Shown piece by piece: positions 35,782 to 44,035 of a stretch of 64,000 bases of DNA (positions are counted from its first letter, which is position 1; every line of letters starts with the position of its first letter). The stretch is taken from the NCBI RefSeq assembly GCF_900099805.1, contig NZ_FNDR01000004.1:310001-374000 (forward strand), in the 5' to 3' direction. The stretch is from Variovorax sp. OV700 (GTDB lineage Bacteria; Pseudomonadota; Gammaproteobacteria; Burkholderiales; Burkholderiaceae_C). The translations under genes and the position numbers were made by a program. The notes beneath the pieces are model-generated. The model did no database searches and had not been told where the DNA came from. It saw only the letters and a program-made list of their open reading frames with translations.

Positions 35782-37631
35782 TGGCCGCGCCAGCCGTCTC
35801 GCGGCGCGCAGTGGCTGCGCCGGCCGCCGCAGTGCGCTACCGCGTCGAATGCGCGGACCTGCACGCGCACCTCTTCGCCGTCACCCTGACCATCGAGGCG
35901 CCTTCGGCGCAGCAGCGTGTGGCGCTGCCGGTGTGGATTCCGGGCAGCTACCTGGTGCGCGAGTTCGCCAAGAACTTGCAAGGCCTGCGTGCCACGCAGG
36001 GGCGCCGCAAGCCCGTGCTGACGCAACTCGACAAATGCAGCTGGCAGATCGATTGCGTGCCGGGCCAGCCGCTGGTGCTGCATTACCAGGTCTGTGCCTA
36101 CGACAACTCGGTGCGCACCGCCTGGCTCGACGCCGAGCGCGGCTTCTTCAACGGCACGAGCCTGTGCCTGCGGGTCGAAGGCCAGACGGACGCGCCGCAC
36201 GCGCTGGAGATCGTCGCGCCTGCACCTTCGGCCGACGGCGCGCGCTGGTCGTGCGCCACCGCCCTCGTCCCCGCGAAGACCGACAAGCACGGCTTCGGCC
36301 GCTACCAGGCCGCCGGCTACGACGAGCTGGCCGACAGCCCGGTCGAGATGGGCGCCTTCTGGAGCGCCGAATTCGAAGCCTGCGGCGTGCCGCACCGATT
36401 CGTCATTGCAGGGGCCGCGGCCTCTTTCGACGGCGAGCGTCTGATCGCCGACACGCAGGCCATCTGCGAAGCCGAGATCCGCTTCTGGCACGGCGACAAG
36501 GCAGGCAAGCGCGGTGGGCCCAAGCTGCCGATCGACCGCTACGTCTTCATGCTCAACGCAGTGGACGACGGCTACGGCGGGCTCGAGCACCGCCACTCCA
36601 CTGCGCTCATCTGCAACCGGCGCGACCTGCCGCAGCACGGCACCAAGAAGCAGCCCGAGGGCTACACCACGCTGATGGGCCTCATCAGCCACGAGTACTT
36701 CCACACCTGGAACGTCAAGCGCATGCGGCCCGCGGAGTTTGCGCACTACGACTACGGCCACGAGAACTACACGCACATGCTGTGGTTCTTCGAAGGCTTC
36801 ACCAGCTACTACGACGACCTGCTGCTGCGCCGTGCCGGACGCATCGACGACGCGGGCTATCTGCGCCTGCTCAACAAGACCATCAACCAGGTGCTGCAGA
36901 CGCCGGGCCGGCTGGTCCAGTCGGTGGCCGACGCGAGCTTCGACGCGTGGGTCAAGTACTACCGGCAGGACGAGCAAACGCCCAACAGCACCGTCAGCTA
37001 CTACACCAAGGGCGCGCTGGTGGCGCTGTGCTTCGACCTCACCCTGCGCCGCGAAGGCAAGGGCACGCTAGACGACGTGATGCGCCACCTCTGGACGCAA
37101 GGCGGCGGGGGCCCCATCAGCGAAGCCGACGTGGCAGCTGCGCTCGAAGCCGTGGGCGGCCGATCGTATGCGGACGAGCTGGCGCAGTGGGTTCATTCGA
37201 CCGACGAGCTGCCGCTCGCGGAGCTGCTGCGCGCGCACGGCGTTGCAGCGCTCGAAGACCCTTCACAACCGGCGCAGGCCCTGGGCCTGCGCGTCGCCGA
37301 GGCCAACGGCAGCGTCCAGGTCAAGGTGGTGCTGCGCGGCGGAGCGGCCGAAAAGGCGGGCTTCTCGGCTCACGACGAATGGATCGGCGTGGAGCTGCCG
37401 GCGGTCGGCAAGAAAGGCCAGCAGCGGCCCGCACAGGCTTGGCGCATCTCCAAGCTCGACGACCTGGCGCTGTATCTCGGCGACGCCACGCGCTGCACCG
37501 CGCTGGTGGCGCGCGACCGCAAGCTGCTGAGGCTGCCGCTGGTGCGCCCGGAAGGCGCCACCACGTGGCGGCTGTTCCTGCACGACGCGGCGAAGGTCGC
37601 GGGCTGGCTCATGCCGGGCGCGCGGCGCTGA
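35781..37631 (+). CDS. M61 family glycyl aminopeptidase-like metallopeptidase with PDZ domain
   Basis: A 616-residue peptidase. An N-terminal beta domain (about 20-190, with VWIPGSYLVREFAKN) precedes a thermolysin-like domain with the zinc motif HEYFHTWNVKR and a downstream Glu in FFEGFTSYYDDLLLRRAG. A PDZ-like domain lies near the C-terminus (LGLRVAEANGSVQVKVVLRGG). M61 enzymes cleave N-terminal Gly or Ala. No clear signal peptide is seen, so a cytoplasmic location is likely. It begins on the dsbC stop codon (TGATG). Confidence 0.9.
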   Translation: MAAPAVSRRAVAAPAAAVRYRVECADLHAHLFAVTLTIEAPSAQQRVALPVWIPGSYLVREFAKNLQGLRATQGRRKPVLTQLDKCSWQIDCVPGQPLVLHYQVCAYDNSVRTAWLDAERGFFNGTSLCLRVEGQTDAPHALEIVAPAPSADGARWSCATALVPAKTDKHGFGRYQAAGYDELADSPVEMGAFWSAEFEACGVPHRFVIAGAAASFDGERLIADTQAICEAEIRFWHGDKAGKRGGPKLPIDRYVFMLNAVDDGYGGLEHRHSTALICNRRDLPQHGTKKQPEGYTTLMGLISHEYFHTWNVKRMRPAEFAHYDYGHENYTHMLWFFEGFTSYYDDLLLRRAGRIDDAGYLRLLNKTINQVLQTPGRLVQSVADASFDAWVKYYRQDEQTPNSTVSYYTKGALVALCFDLTLRREGKGTLDDVMRHLWTQGGGGPISEADVAAALEAVGGRSYADELAQWVHSTDELPLAELLRAHGVAALEDPSQPAQALGLRVAEANGSVQVKVVLRGGAAEKAGFSAHDEWIGVELPAVGKKGQQRPAQAWRISKLDDLALYLGDATRCTALVARDRKLLRLPLVRPEGATTWRLFLHDAAKVAGWLMPGARR

Positions 37632-37707
37632 TCACGCTTCCGGCAGCGCGGCTTGCCGGCGCTGGGTATAGTGAACCGCGTTTTTTTCCCTTCCCCCGGA
37701 GACACCC

Positions 37708-38487
37708 ATGAGCTACGAAAACATCGAAGTGCGGACCGAAGCAGGCAAGGTCGGCATCGTCACCCTCAACCGGCCCAAGGCGCTCAATGCGTTGAACGAT
37801 GCGCTCATGACCGAGCTGGGCACCGCGCTCAAGGCCTTCGATGCCGACGACGCCATCGGCTGCATCATCCTCACGGGCAGCGAGCGCGCCTTTGCGGCCG
37901 GCGCCGACATTGCCGCGATGGCCAAGTACAGCTTCATCGACACCTACAAGGGCGACTACATCACGCGCAACTGGGAAACCATCCGCTCGATCCGCAAGCC
38001 GGTGATCGCGGCCGTGAGCGGCTTTGCGCTGGGCGGGGGCTGCGAACTCGCGATGATGTGCGACTTCATCATCGCGGCCGACAACGCCAAGTTCGGCCAG
38101 CCCGAAATCAAGATCGGCGTGATCCCCGGCGCCGGCGGCACGCAGCGCCTGCCGCGCGCGGTGGGCAAGAGCAAGGCGATGGACATGGCGCTCACCGCCC
38201 GCATGATGGATGCGGCCGAGGCCGAGCGCGCGGGCCTCGTGAGCCGCGTGGTGCCTTTTGAAAAGCTGGCCGACGAAGCGCTGGGCGCGGCGTTGATCAT
38301 TGCCGGCTACTCGCAGATCGCGGTGATGGCGGCCAAGGAGTCGGTGAACCGCGCTTTCGAAAGCGGTTTGAGCGACGGCGTGATGTTCGAGCGCCGGCTG
38401 TTCCACGCGCTGTTTGCCACGGCCGATCAGAAGGAAGGCATGGACGCCTTCCTCAACAAGCGTCAGCCGGATTTCAAGAACGCGTGA
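37708..38487 (+). CDS. Enoyl-CoA hydratase
   Basis: A 259-residue crotonase-family enzyme hydrating trans-2-enoyl-CoA in fatty-acid beta-oxidation. The oxyanion-hole segments [11 protein letters not shown] and [16 protein letters not shown] are present. Both catalytic Glu residues are conserved: one in GGCELAM, the other in [19 protein letters not shown]. The length is that of short-chain hydratases. It is a single-gene unit with a CCGGAG ribosome site close to the ATG. No other beta-oxidation gene is adjacent. Confidence 0.93.
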   Translation: MSYENIEVRTEAGKVGIVTLNRPKALNALNDALMTELGTALKAFDADDAIGCIILTGSERAFAAGADIAAMAKYSFIDTYKGDYITRNWETIRSIRKPVIAAVSGFALGGGCELAMMCDFIIAADNAKFGQPEIKIGVIPGAGGTQRLPRAVGKSKAMDMALTARMMDAAEAERAGLVSRVVPFEKLADEALGAALIIAGYSQIAVMAAKESVNRAFESGLSDGVMFERRLFHALFATADQKEGMDAFLNKRQPDFKNA

Positions 38488-38529
38488 TCCTCATCACCTG
38501 AGAGCCGGCGCAGCGCGCCTGCTCGGGCA

Positions 38530-39789
38530 CTACTGGCGCACGAGCAGCGCCCGCAACGCGGCGAGGGCCGACGCCGGCGGCGTGCCGACCGATGCACCGC
38601 CACCCGTCCCCGCTTGTGGTGTCCAGCGCACCTGGTCGCCGGCGATCTCGAGCACCGCGAGCAGCGTGGCGCCGCGGTAAAGCTCCAGCCGCGCCTCGAC
38701 CGGCGCGGCCAGTTCGGCGCCCGGCGCCGTGGCCGAACGCGCGACCGTGTTCACCAGCGCGGCCAATCCCTCTGTATCGCCCCGTGCCTGGCGCACGCCC
38801 TGCCCTGCGCGCATCAGGTTCAAGGAGGACCACCGGTCCAGCGCGGAAAACGCCGATGCGTCGTCCGCTCTGGCCTTGGCCGCGGCGGCCGCGGGTGCGG
38901 GTGCGCGGGCAGCGGGAGCCTGGCGCAGGGCGCCGGAAGCCTCGGTACTGGAGTTGGCGCTGGCACTGCGCTGAGCGGCTGACAGGGCCGGGGAAGCGCT
39001 GCTGTCGGTCGACTCGCTGCTGGGCGGCGGGGGAGCGGCTGGCGCCATGGCCGCGGCCGGCGGCGCGCCTGCGGCATCGCGGCTTCTTCGCTGGCGGTTT
39101 TCCGGTTCGCTTTCTTCGCGTCGCTCCTCGGTGCGCGGGAACGCGCGCGGCGCGGGTGCGGATTGCTCTGCCATCGGTGCTGGCGATGGCTGCGCTACCG
39201 CGGCAGCCGACGGAGGCGGAGGCGCAGCCGCAATGACCGGCGCAGGCGCGGCCGGCTTGTCGGAAGGCGCTGGTGCCGGCGCCGTTCGGCGCACCGGGTC
39301 CTCTCTTCGCTGAGGCGACCCTCCGCTCGTCGCGTCTCGCGCCGCTTCGGTCGGAGGCTGCGCCGGAGCCGGAGCCGGAGCTTGCGCAGGAGGAACAGCA
39401 GCCGGAGCCGGAACGGACGCGGCAGGAGGCGCCGAGGCCACCCCGGCTTCTCCGTCGAGCTGCGCATCGGGCACCGGCTCTCGATGCCAGAGCACGGTAA
39501 CGAAAGTGGCCACGAGCACGGTGGCAAAGGCGGCATTCCACGGCATGCGGGCATGCGATTCCCCACCACCGAACAGCCGTCGCCACCACGGCGCGGCCGC
39601 CGCGGGCGGGGTCGCGGGCACGGTCGCGAGGTTGTGCGCCATCTTCCGGATCGCGTCACGGGTACGCGGGTCGGGCAGCGCATCGTGGTCCGGCGCATGA
39701 TCCAGCGCGCGGCGCAACATGGGGTCGCGCAGCGCACCGTCGTCGCCGTCGAATTCCGGGGGGTTGTTCTTGCCGCCGCCGTTGCTCAT
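38530..39789 (-). CDS. Putative membrane-anchored anti-sigma factor, Ala/Pro-rich
   Basis: A 419-residue protein with three parts: an N-terminal cytoplasmic segment (about 1-80, with DPMLRRALDHAPDHDALPDP and DAIRKMAHNLA), one membrane helix (about 83-100, WNAAFATVLVATFVTVLW), and a long region (about 100-300) dominated by Ala, Pro, Ser and charged residues. The C-terminal 80 residues return to ordinary composition (VEARLELYRGATLLAVLEIAG). It overlaps the sigma factor gene by four bases, so an anti-sigma role is inferred from position and layout only. No zinc-binding HxxxCxxC motif is seen. Confidence 0.6.
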   Translation of the reverse strand: MSNGGGKNNPPEFDGDDGALRDPMLRRALDHAPDHDALPDPRTRDAIRKMAHNLATVPATPPAAAAPWWRRLFGGGESHARMPWNAAFATVLVATFVTVLWHREPVPDAQLDGEAGVASAPPAASVPAPAAVPPAQAPAPAPAQPPTEAARDATSGGSPQRREDPVRRTAPAPAPSDKPAAPAPVIAAAPPPPSAAAVAQPSPAPMAEQSAPAPRAFPRTEERREESEPENRQRRSRDAAGAPPAAAMAPAAPPPPSSESTDSSASPALSAAQRSASANSSTEASGALRQAPAARAPAPAAAAAKARADDASAFSALDRWSSLNLMRAGQGVRQARGDTEGLAALVNTVARSATAPGAELAAPVEARLELYRGATLLAVLEIAGDQVRWTPQAGTGGGASVGTPPASALAALRALLVRQ

Positions 39790-40454
39790 GCGCGCTGCTC
39801 CAGAACCGACAGGTAGCGTTCCATGCAGCCGCGCAACTTCTGCAGCCCATAGCGCAGCCGACTGCGTACGGTCTCGAAGCCGATCCCCAGGCTGGCCGCA
39901 AGCGCCTCGACGGTCAGCCCATCTTCATGGTGCAGCAGGAAGGCGGCGCGCTGCTCGGCCGGTAGTTCGTCGAGGCAGGCCAGCAGGCGCCGGCCGGCGG
40001 CGCGCCAGAACGCGAGCTCTTCGGCCGAAGGATGCGCCGCGGCGTCGAGGGCCGCGCCGCGCACGCCGCGGTCGAGCGTGGGCACCGCGTCGTCGCCCTC
40101 GTCGGGATGCGCGTCGAGCGCCACTTCGCGCCCGCTGACTCGCAGCCGGTCCATGGCCAGGTTGTGCGCGATGGTGAAGGCCCAGGTACGCCACGCGGCG
40201 CCCTGGGGCGAGAAGCTGTCGCGCGCGGAAATGATGCGCACCCATGTGTCCTGGAACACCTCGTCGGCCTGCGCGGCGAGCCGGGCGCCCAGCAGCCGCT
40301 TGACGAAGCGGAACAGCCCGCCCTCATGGCGCGCGTAAAGCACGTCGAACGCCGCGCCGTCGCCCTGCGCGTACGCCAGCATCAGCTGGTCGTCGGGCAT
40401 GGCGTCGCGCTCGGTGGCGGCTTTGACGGAAGGGGCGCGGGGCAGCGCAGACAT
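39786..40454 (-). CDS. RNA polymerase sigma factor, ECF type
   Basis: A 222-residue sigma-70 family factor with only regions 2 and 4. Region 2 runs from DVLYARHEGGLFRFVKRLLG through DEVFQDTWVRII to WAFTIAHNLAMDRLR. Region 4 is ELPAEQRAAFLLHHEDGLTV...LGIGFETVRSRLRYGLQKLR. The linker is longer than usual (about 50 residues, acidic). The start at 40454 gives MSALPRAPSV; the frame is open upstream but runs towards the tRNA promoter. It is followed by the putative anti-sigma gene (ATGA overlap). The stimulus is unknown. Confidence 0.88.
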   Translation of the reverse strand: MSALPRAPSVKAATERDAMPDDQLMLAYAQGDGAAFDVLYARHEGGLFRFVKRLLGARLAAQADEVFQDTWVRIISARDSFSPQGAAWRTWAFTIAHNLAMDRLRVSGREVALDAHPDEGDDAVPTLDRGVRGAALDAAAHPSAEELAFWRAAGRRLLACLDELPAEQRAAFLLHHEDGLTVEALAASLGIGFETVRSRLRYGLQKLRGCMERYLSVLEQRA

Positions 40455-40542
40455 CGGCGGATTTTCACCCTGGCTTGTACGGTCGGCGGGCCGCTTCGGG
40501 GTTGGGCGTCGCAAAAAAGACACCGCATCGGAGGTGCCGGGC

Positions 40543-40573
40543 TTGATTGGGGCCCCGCAGCCTGCGCTATAAT
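40543..40573 (+). promoter_or_regulatory. Probable promoter of the CAU tRNA
   Basis: TTGATT (40543-40548) and a perfect TATAAT (40568-40573) are separated by 19 bases, ending 28 bases before the tRNA. The spacing is somewhat long, but the -10 box is consensus. Confidence 0.55.
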
Positions 40574-40601
40574 CTTGGGCTCGGTGCAAAACTGCCCGAA
40601 C

Positions 40602-40678
40602 GGCTCTTTAGCTCAGTCGGTTAGAGCGATGGAATCATAATCCACAGGTCCGCGGTTCGAGTCCGTGAAGAGCCACCA
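40602..40678 (+). tRNA. tRNA with CAU anticodon (tRNA-Met, or tRNA-Ile2)
   Basis: The acceptor stem GGCTCTT (40602-40608) pairs perfectly with AAGAGCC (40668-40674). The D arm is GCTC/GAGC. The anticodon loop ATCATAA carries CAT (40636-40638), with an A-C mismatch at the base of the anticodon stem. The T arm is CGCGG/CCGTG around TTCGAGT, and CCA is encoded (40676-40678). It is not initiator tRNA, because the acceptor starts with a paired G and the three G-C pairs of the anticodon stem are missing. Elongator Met is the default reading; a lysidine-modified Ile tRNA cannot be excluded. Confidence 0.9.
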
Positions 40679-40686
40679 GCATCATC

Positions 40687-40726
40687 AAAAAGCCTTGCGA
40701 GTCAATGACTTGCAAGGCTTTTTTGT
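40687..40726 (+). terminator. Rho-independent terminator after the CAU tRNA
   Basis: AAAAGCCTTGC (40687-40697 region) pairs with GCAAGGCTTTT (40712-40722), and a T-tract TTTTTTGTTTT follows. It lies nine bases after the tRNA. Confidence 0.85.
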
Positions 40727-40926
40727 TTTCCGGCGCCCGGTTTTCCGGTCTCTGCCGCCCGATTTTTTGCGCCAAAAAGGCCGGTGCCCGTTCAGCAGGC
40801 AATGTGGTGCGAACCCGCGCCGTTGCTCGCTTTGGCGACCCGGTTCCTCAGACAACCCACAGAGTTGTGCACAGAAAAGCAGGACAAGTCATCCGCTTGA
40901 CTTGAGTGAAATGTAGGCCGCACGGC

Positions 40927-41577
40927 TCAACCTGCCTTGCGGAAAGTGAGGTTGATGCGGCGCCGGCCCAGCAGCGCATGCGGCCTGTCCTCGAGCGGCA
41001 GCACGCCGTGATAGCGCAGCCTGTCCGGACCGCCCCACACCACGACATCGCCGTGCACCAGCGGAATGCGCGCGGCCTTGTCGCTGCGCGCGAACCCGCC
41101 GAACAAAAAAGTGGCCGGCATGCCGAGTGACACCGAGACGATGGGCGCGCCATAGTCGCGCTCATCCTTGTCCTGGTGCAGCGACAGACGGGTGCCGGGC
41201 TCGTAGTGGTTGACCAGGCAGGCATCGGGCTCGAAGCCTTCGAATCCCGCTTCGGCAGCAGAAGCTTGTGCCAGGCGCTCGAACACCGCGGGCATCGGGG
41301 GCCATGGCCGGCCCGTTTCGGGATCGAGCTCGGCGTAGCGATAGCCGCGCCGGTCCGAGATCCAGCCCAGGCGGCCGCAGTTGGTCATCGCCACCGACAT
41401 GGTGAGGCCGCCCGGGGTCACGAGGTGCCGGAAGGCGGCGCCCTGCTCGACCTCCTGCAACGCTGGCAGAAGATCGTTCACGAAGGGCAGCGCGAAACCA
41501 CGCAGCACGAATGCACCAGGGCCGATCGCCTCTTTACCCCGCGGCAGTTCGGCATCGGAGAAGAGATCGAGCGTCAC
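40927..41577 (-). CDS. alkB: AlkB-family alpha-ketoglutarate-dependent dioxygenase
   Basis: A 216-residue Fe(II)/2-oxoglutarate dioxygenase that removes alkyl groups from DNA bases. The iron ligands are seen in LHQDKDE (His-x-Asp) and in the later His of RYHGVLP; the 2-oxoglutarate-binding Arg residues lie in GRRRINLTFR. VNHYEPGTRLSLHQD and SLGMPATFLFGG are typical of E. coli-type AlkB. The start is GTG at 41577, overlapping the stop of the MocR-type gene (GTGA), so they are translated together. Confidence 0.9.
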   Translation of the reverse strand: MTLDLFSDAELPRGKEAIGPGAFVLRGFALPFVNDLLPALQEVEQGAAFRHLVTPGGLTMSVAMTNCGRLGWISDRRGYRYAELDPETGRPWPPMPAVFERLAQASAAEAGFEGFEPDACLVNHYEPGTRLSLHQDKDERDYGAPIVSVSLGMPATFLFGGFARSDKAARIPLVHGDVVVWGGPDRLRYHGVLPLEDRPHALLGRRRINLTFRKAG

Positions 41578-43025
41578 GCAACGATTTTCTCGCGCGCCGG
41601 GCCATCGGCTGCCGCCGCGGCCACCAAACGCCCCAACGTCTGCATCGCCTTTTCGGCGTGCCCGTCCCAGGCATGGCCGTAGTTCAGGCGCAGACAATGG
41701 GAGTAACCGCGCGTGGCCGAAAAGATCGGTCCCGGCGCCACGCTGATGCCGAGCTCCAGTGCTTGGGCGTGGATGTCCAGCGCATTCACATGCGTCGGCA
41801 ACTCGACCCACAAGAAATACCCGCCCAGCGGCCGCGTGGCGCGCGTGCCCGCCGGAAAGCAGTGCCCCACCGCCTGCGCAAAGCTCGCCTGCTGCACCGC
41901 CAGCACCTGGCGCAGCTTGCGCAGGTGCTTGTCGAGACCGCCCTTCTCCAGGTAGCCAGCCAGCGCGAGTTGTGCGGGCACCGAGGTGCTGAGCGTGGTC
42001 GTCAGCTTCAGCCGCGCCACGGCACGCGTGAAACGCCCAGGCGATGCCCATCCGATGCGGTAGCCCGGCGCCAGGCACTTCGAGAATGAAGAGCAATGCA
42101 GCACGAGCCCCTGGGTGTCGAACGCCTTGGCGGGCGGTGGGCGCCGATCGCCGAAGTAGAGCTCGGCGTATACGTCGTCCTCGATCAGCGGCAGCGAATG
42201 GCGCGCCAGCAGTTCCACCAGCGCCTTCTTCTTCGCGTCGGGCATGAGGCTGCCGAGCGGGTTCTGGAAGGTGGTCATCAGCCAGCAGGCCTTGGGCCGG
42301 TGCGCTGCAATGGCAAGTTCCAGCGCAGCCAGGTCGATGCCTTCGCCGGGATGCGTCGGCACTTCGATCGCGCGCAAGCCCATACGCTCCAGCGCCTGAA
42401 GGGCCGCGTAGAAGGTGGGCGACTCGACGATCACCGAATCGCCCGGGCGCGTGACCGCCGCGAGGCACAGGTTGAGCGCCTCCATCGCGCCGTTGGTGAT
42501 GACGATTTCATCGGCCGGCACCTGCATGCCGTCGCCCAGGTAGCGCAGCGCGATCTGCCGGCGCAGGGCCGCGCTGCCGGGCGTGAGGTCGTCCACGGTG
42601 CTCCACGGGTCGAGCGACTTGGCGCTCGCGGCCATGAACTGGCCCAGCCGCGCGAGCGGAAACAGCAGCGGGCTCGGAAACGCCGAGCCGAAGGGCACCA
42701 CCTTGCGCGACATGCTGGCCTCGAGGATGTCGAACACGTGATCGCTCACGTCGAGAGACTTCGGCCCGTCCGCCGGACGCGACGTGAGATTGGCTTCGGG
42801 CGGCGCATCGTGGAGCGCACCGCCGGTGACGTAGTAGCCCGAGCGGTCCCGCGCGCGCACCAGGCCGCGGGCTTCCAGAAGGTAGTAGGCCTGGAACACC
42901 GTGGACGCGCTCACGCCACGGCTCTCGCCGGTATGCCGCACCGAAGGCAGGCGGTCGCCGGGTTTCAGCGTGCCGTGGCGGATCGACGCCTCGATGTCGG
43001 CGGCAAGGGCTTCGTAGCGCTTCAT
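41574..43025 (-). CDS. MocR-type GntR regulator with aminotransferase domain
   Basis: A 483-residue protein with an N-terminal GntR winged helix (ADIEASIRHGTLKPGDRLPSV, then SASTVFQAYYLLEARGLV) and a C-terminal fold-type I aminotransferase domain. The PLP lysine lies in CSSFSKCLAPGYRIGW, and NGAMEALNLCL is the cofactor phosphate region. MocR regulators sense PLP or amino acids. It overlaps alkB and is divergent from the DUF2970-cytochrome genes, which are possible targets across the 98-base interval. Confidence 0.88.
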   Translation of the reverse strand: MKRYEALAADIEASIRHGTLKPGDRLPSVRHTGESRGVSASTVFQAYYLLEARGLVRARDRSGYYVTGGALHDAPPEANLTSRPADGPKSLDVSDHVFDILEASMSRKVVPFGSAFPSPLLFPLARLGQFMAASAKSLDPWSTVDDLTPGSAALRRQIALRYLGDGMQVPADEIVITNGAMEALNLCLAAVTRPGDSVIVESPTFYAALQALERMGLRAIEVPTHPGEGIDLAALELAIAAHRPKACWLMTTFQNPLGSLMPDAKKKALVELLARHSLPLIEDDVYAELYFGDRRPPPAKAFDTQGLVLHCSSFSKCLAPGYRIGWASPGRFTRAVARLKLTTTLSTSVPAQLALAGYLEKGGLDKHLRKLRQVLAVQQASFAQAVGHCFPAGTRATRPLGGYFLWVELPTHVNALDIHAQALELGISVAPGPIFSATRGYSHCLRLNYGHAWDGHAEKAMQTLGRLVAAAAADGPAREKIVA

Positions 43026-43123
43026 GTCAGGACGGCGTTCATTCGAGGCGACTTTATCTGCTCCGGTGTTTTGGTTCGGATCTGCATCTGTTTTTTTGGG
43101 GCCGGTTGCGGCACAGTCGGTGC

Positions 43124-43312
43124 ATGTCCAATTTCATGCGCGCGGTACGCGCGGTTCTCTGGAGTTTCATCGGGCTTGGCGGCCGCCGCGCGGACGCCGA
43201 CCGGCGCACCGAACAAGTCGGCCTGTTGCCGCTGATCGGCGTCGCGCTGGCCACTGTGCTGCTGCTCATTGCGGGGCTGCTGGCACTCGCGCATTTCGCG
43301 GCCGGCGCATGA
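43124..43312 (+). CDS. DUF2970 membrane protein
   Basis: A 62-residue protein starting MSNFMRAVRAVLWSFIGLGGR, the N-terminal signature of DUF2970, followed by a polar loop and one membrane helix (about 33-57). DUF2970 proteins are common beside cytochrome or respiratory genes in betaproteobacteria; their function is unknown. A second Met four codons on is a possible start. Its stop overlaps the next ATG, so it is coupled to the dihaem cytochrome gene. Confidence 0.8.
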   Translation: MSNFMRAVRAVLWSFIGLGGRRADADRRTEQVGLLPLIGVALATVLLLIAGLLALAHFAAGA

Positions 43313-44028
43313 GGAAGGCGGCCCACCGGCTCGCCGGAATCGCGCTGATGCTGCTGCTCGGCCACGGCATCGCAGCCATGGCGGCGACGGCCGCCGCGCC
43401 CTCCGGCAACGACATCGAGCGACGTGTGGCCGCCTGCATCGCCTGCCACGGACGCGAGGGCGCCACCACCAACGCCGGCTACTTTCCGCGCCTGTCCGGC
43501 AAGCCTGCGGGCTACCTGTTCAACCAGTTGCGGAGCTTTCGCGACGGTCGGCGCTTCAACGCCGACATGACCTACATGGTGCAGCACCTCTCCGACGCCT
43601 ACCTGTTGGAAATGGCCGAGTACTTCGCGGGCCTGGACCTGCCGTACCCGCCGGTCTCGCCCGCGAGCGACGCGCCACCTGCGCAGCTGGCGCGCGGCCG
43701 ACAGCTGGCCCTCGAAGGCGATGCCGCGCGACGCATTCCGGCCTGCGTGGAGTGCCACGGCGCCGCGCTCACCGGCGTGCGGCCGGCTATACCGGGCCTG
43801 CTCGGCCTGCCCCGGCTCTACGTGTCGTCGCAACTCGGCGCCTGGCTCACCGACGAGCGGCATGCGCTCGCTCCCGACTGCATGGCCGACATCGGCCGCC
43901 GCATGACCACCGCCGACATCAACGCCGTGGCCAGCTGGCTCGCGGTGCAGCCCATGCCGGCCGATCCAAAGCCGGCCGCATCCCTGCCCGCCCCGCTGCC
44001 GGTGGCTTGCGGCGGCATGCCGAAATGA
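43309..44028 (+). CDS. Dihaem c-type cytochrome (c4-like)
   Basis: A 239-residue exported cytochrome. A signal peptide (about 1-25, RKAAHRLAGIALMLLLGHG) precedes two haem-binding domains with C43IACH47 and C146VECH150. Met ligands are probably among MTYMVQHL and DCMADIGRRM. The two similar domains and the spacing are as in cytochrome c4. It would carry electrons in the periplasm. It overlaps the DUF2970 gene and precedes the trihaem cytochrome by seven bases, so all three form an operon. Confidence 0.88.
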   Translation: MRKAAHRLAGIALMLLLGHGIAAMAATAAAPSGNDIERRVAACIACHGREGATTNAGYFPRLSGKPAGYLFNQLRSFRDGRRFNADMTYMVQHLSDAYLLEMAEYFAGLDLPYPPVSPASDAPPAQLARGRQLALEGDAARRIPACVECHGAALTGVRPAIPGLLGLPRLYVSSQLGAWLTDERHALAPDCMADIGRRMTTADINAVASWLAVQPMPADPKPAASLPAPLPVACGGMPK

Positions 44029-44035
44029 GGCGCCC

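Noticed and set aside
38850..39450. Low-complexity GC-rich stretch
   Set aside because: Explained by the Ala/Pro-rich region of the putative anti-sigma protein.
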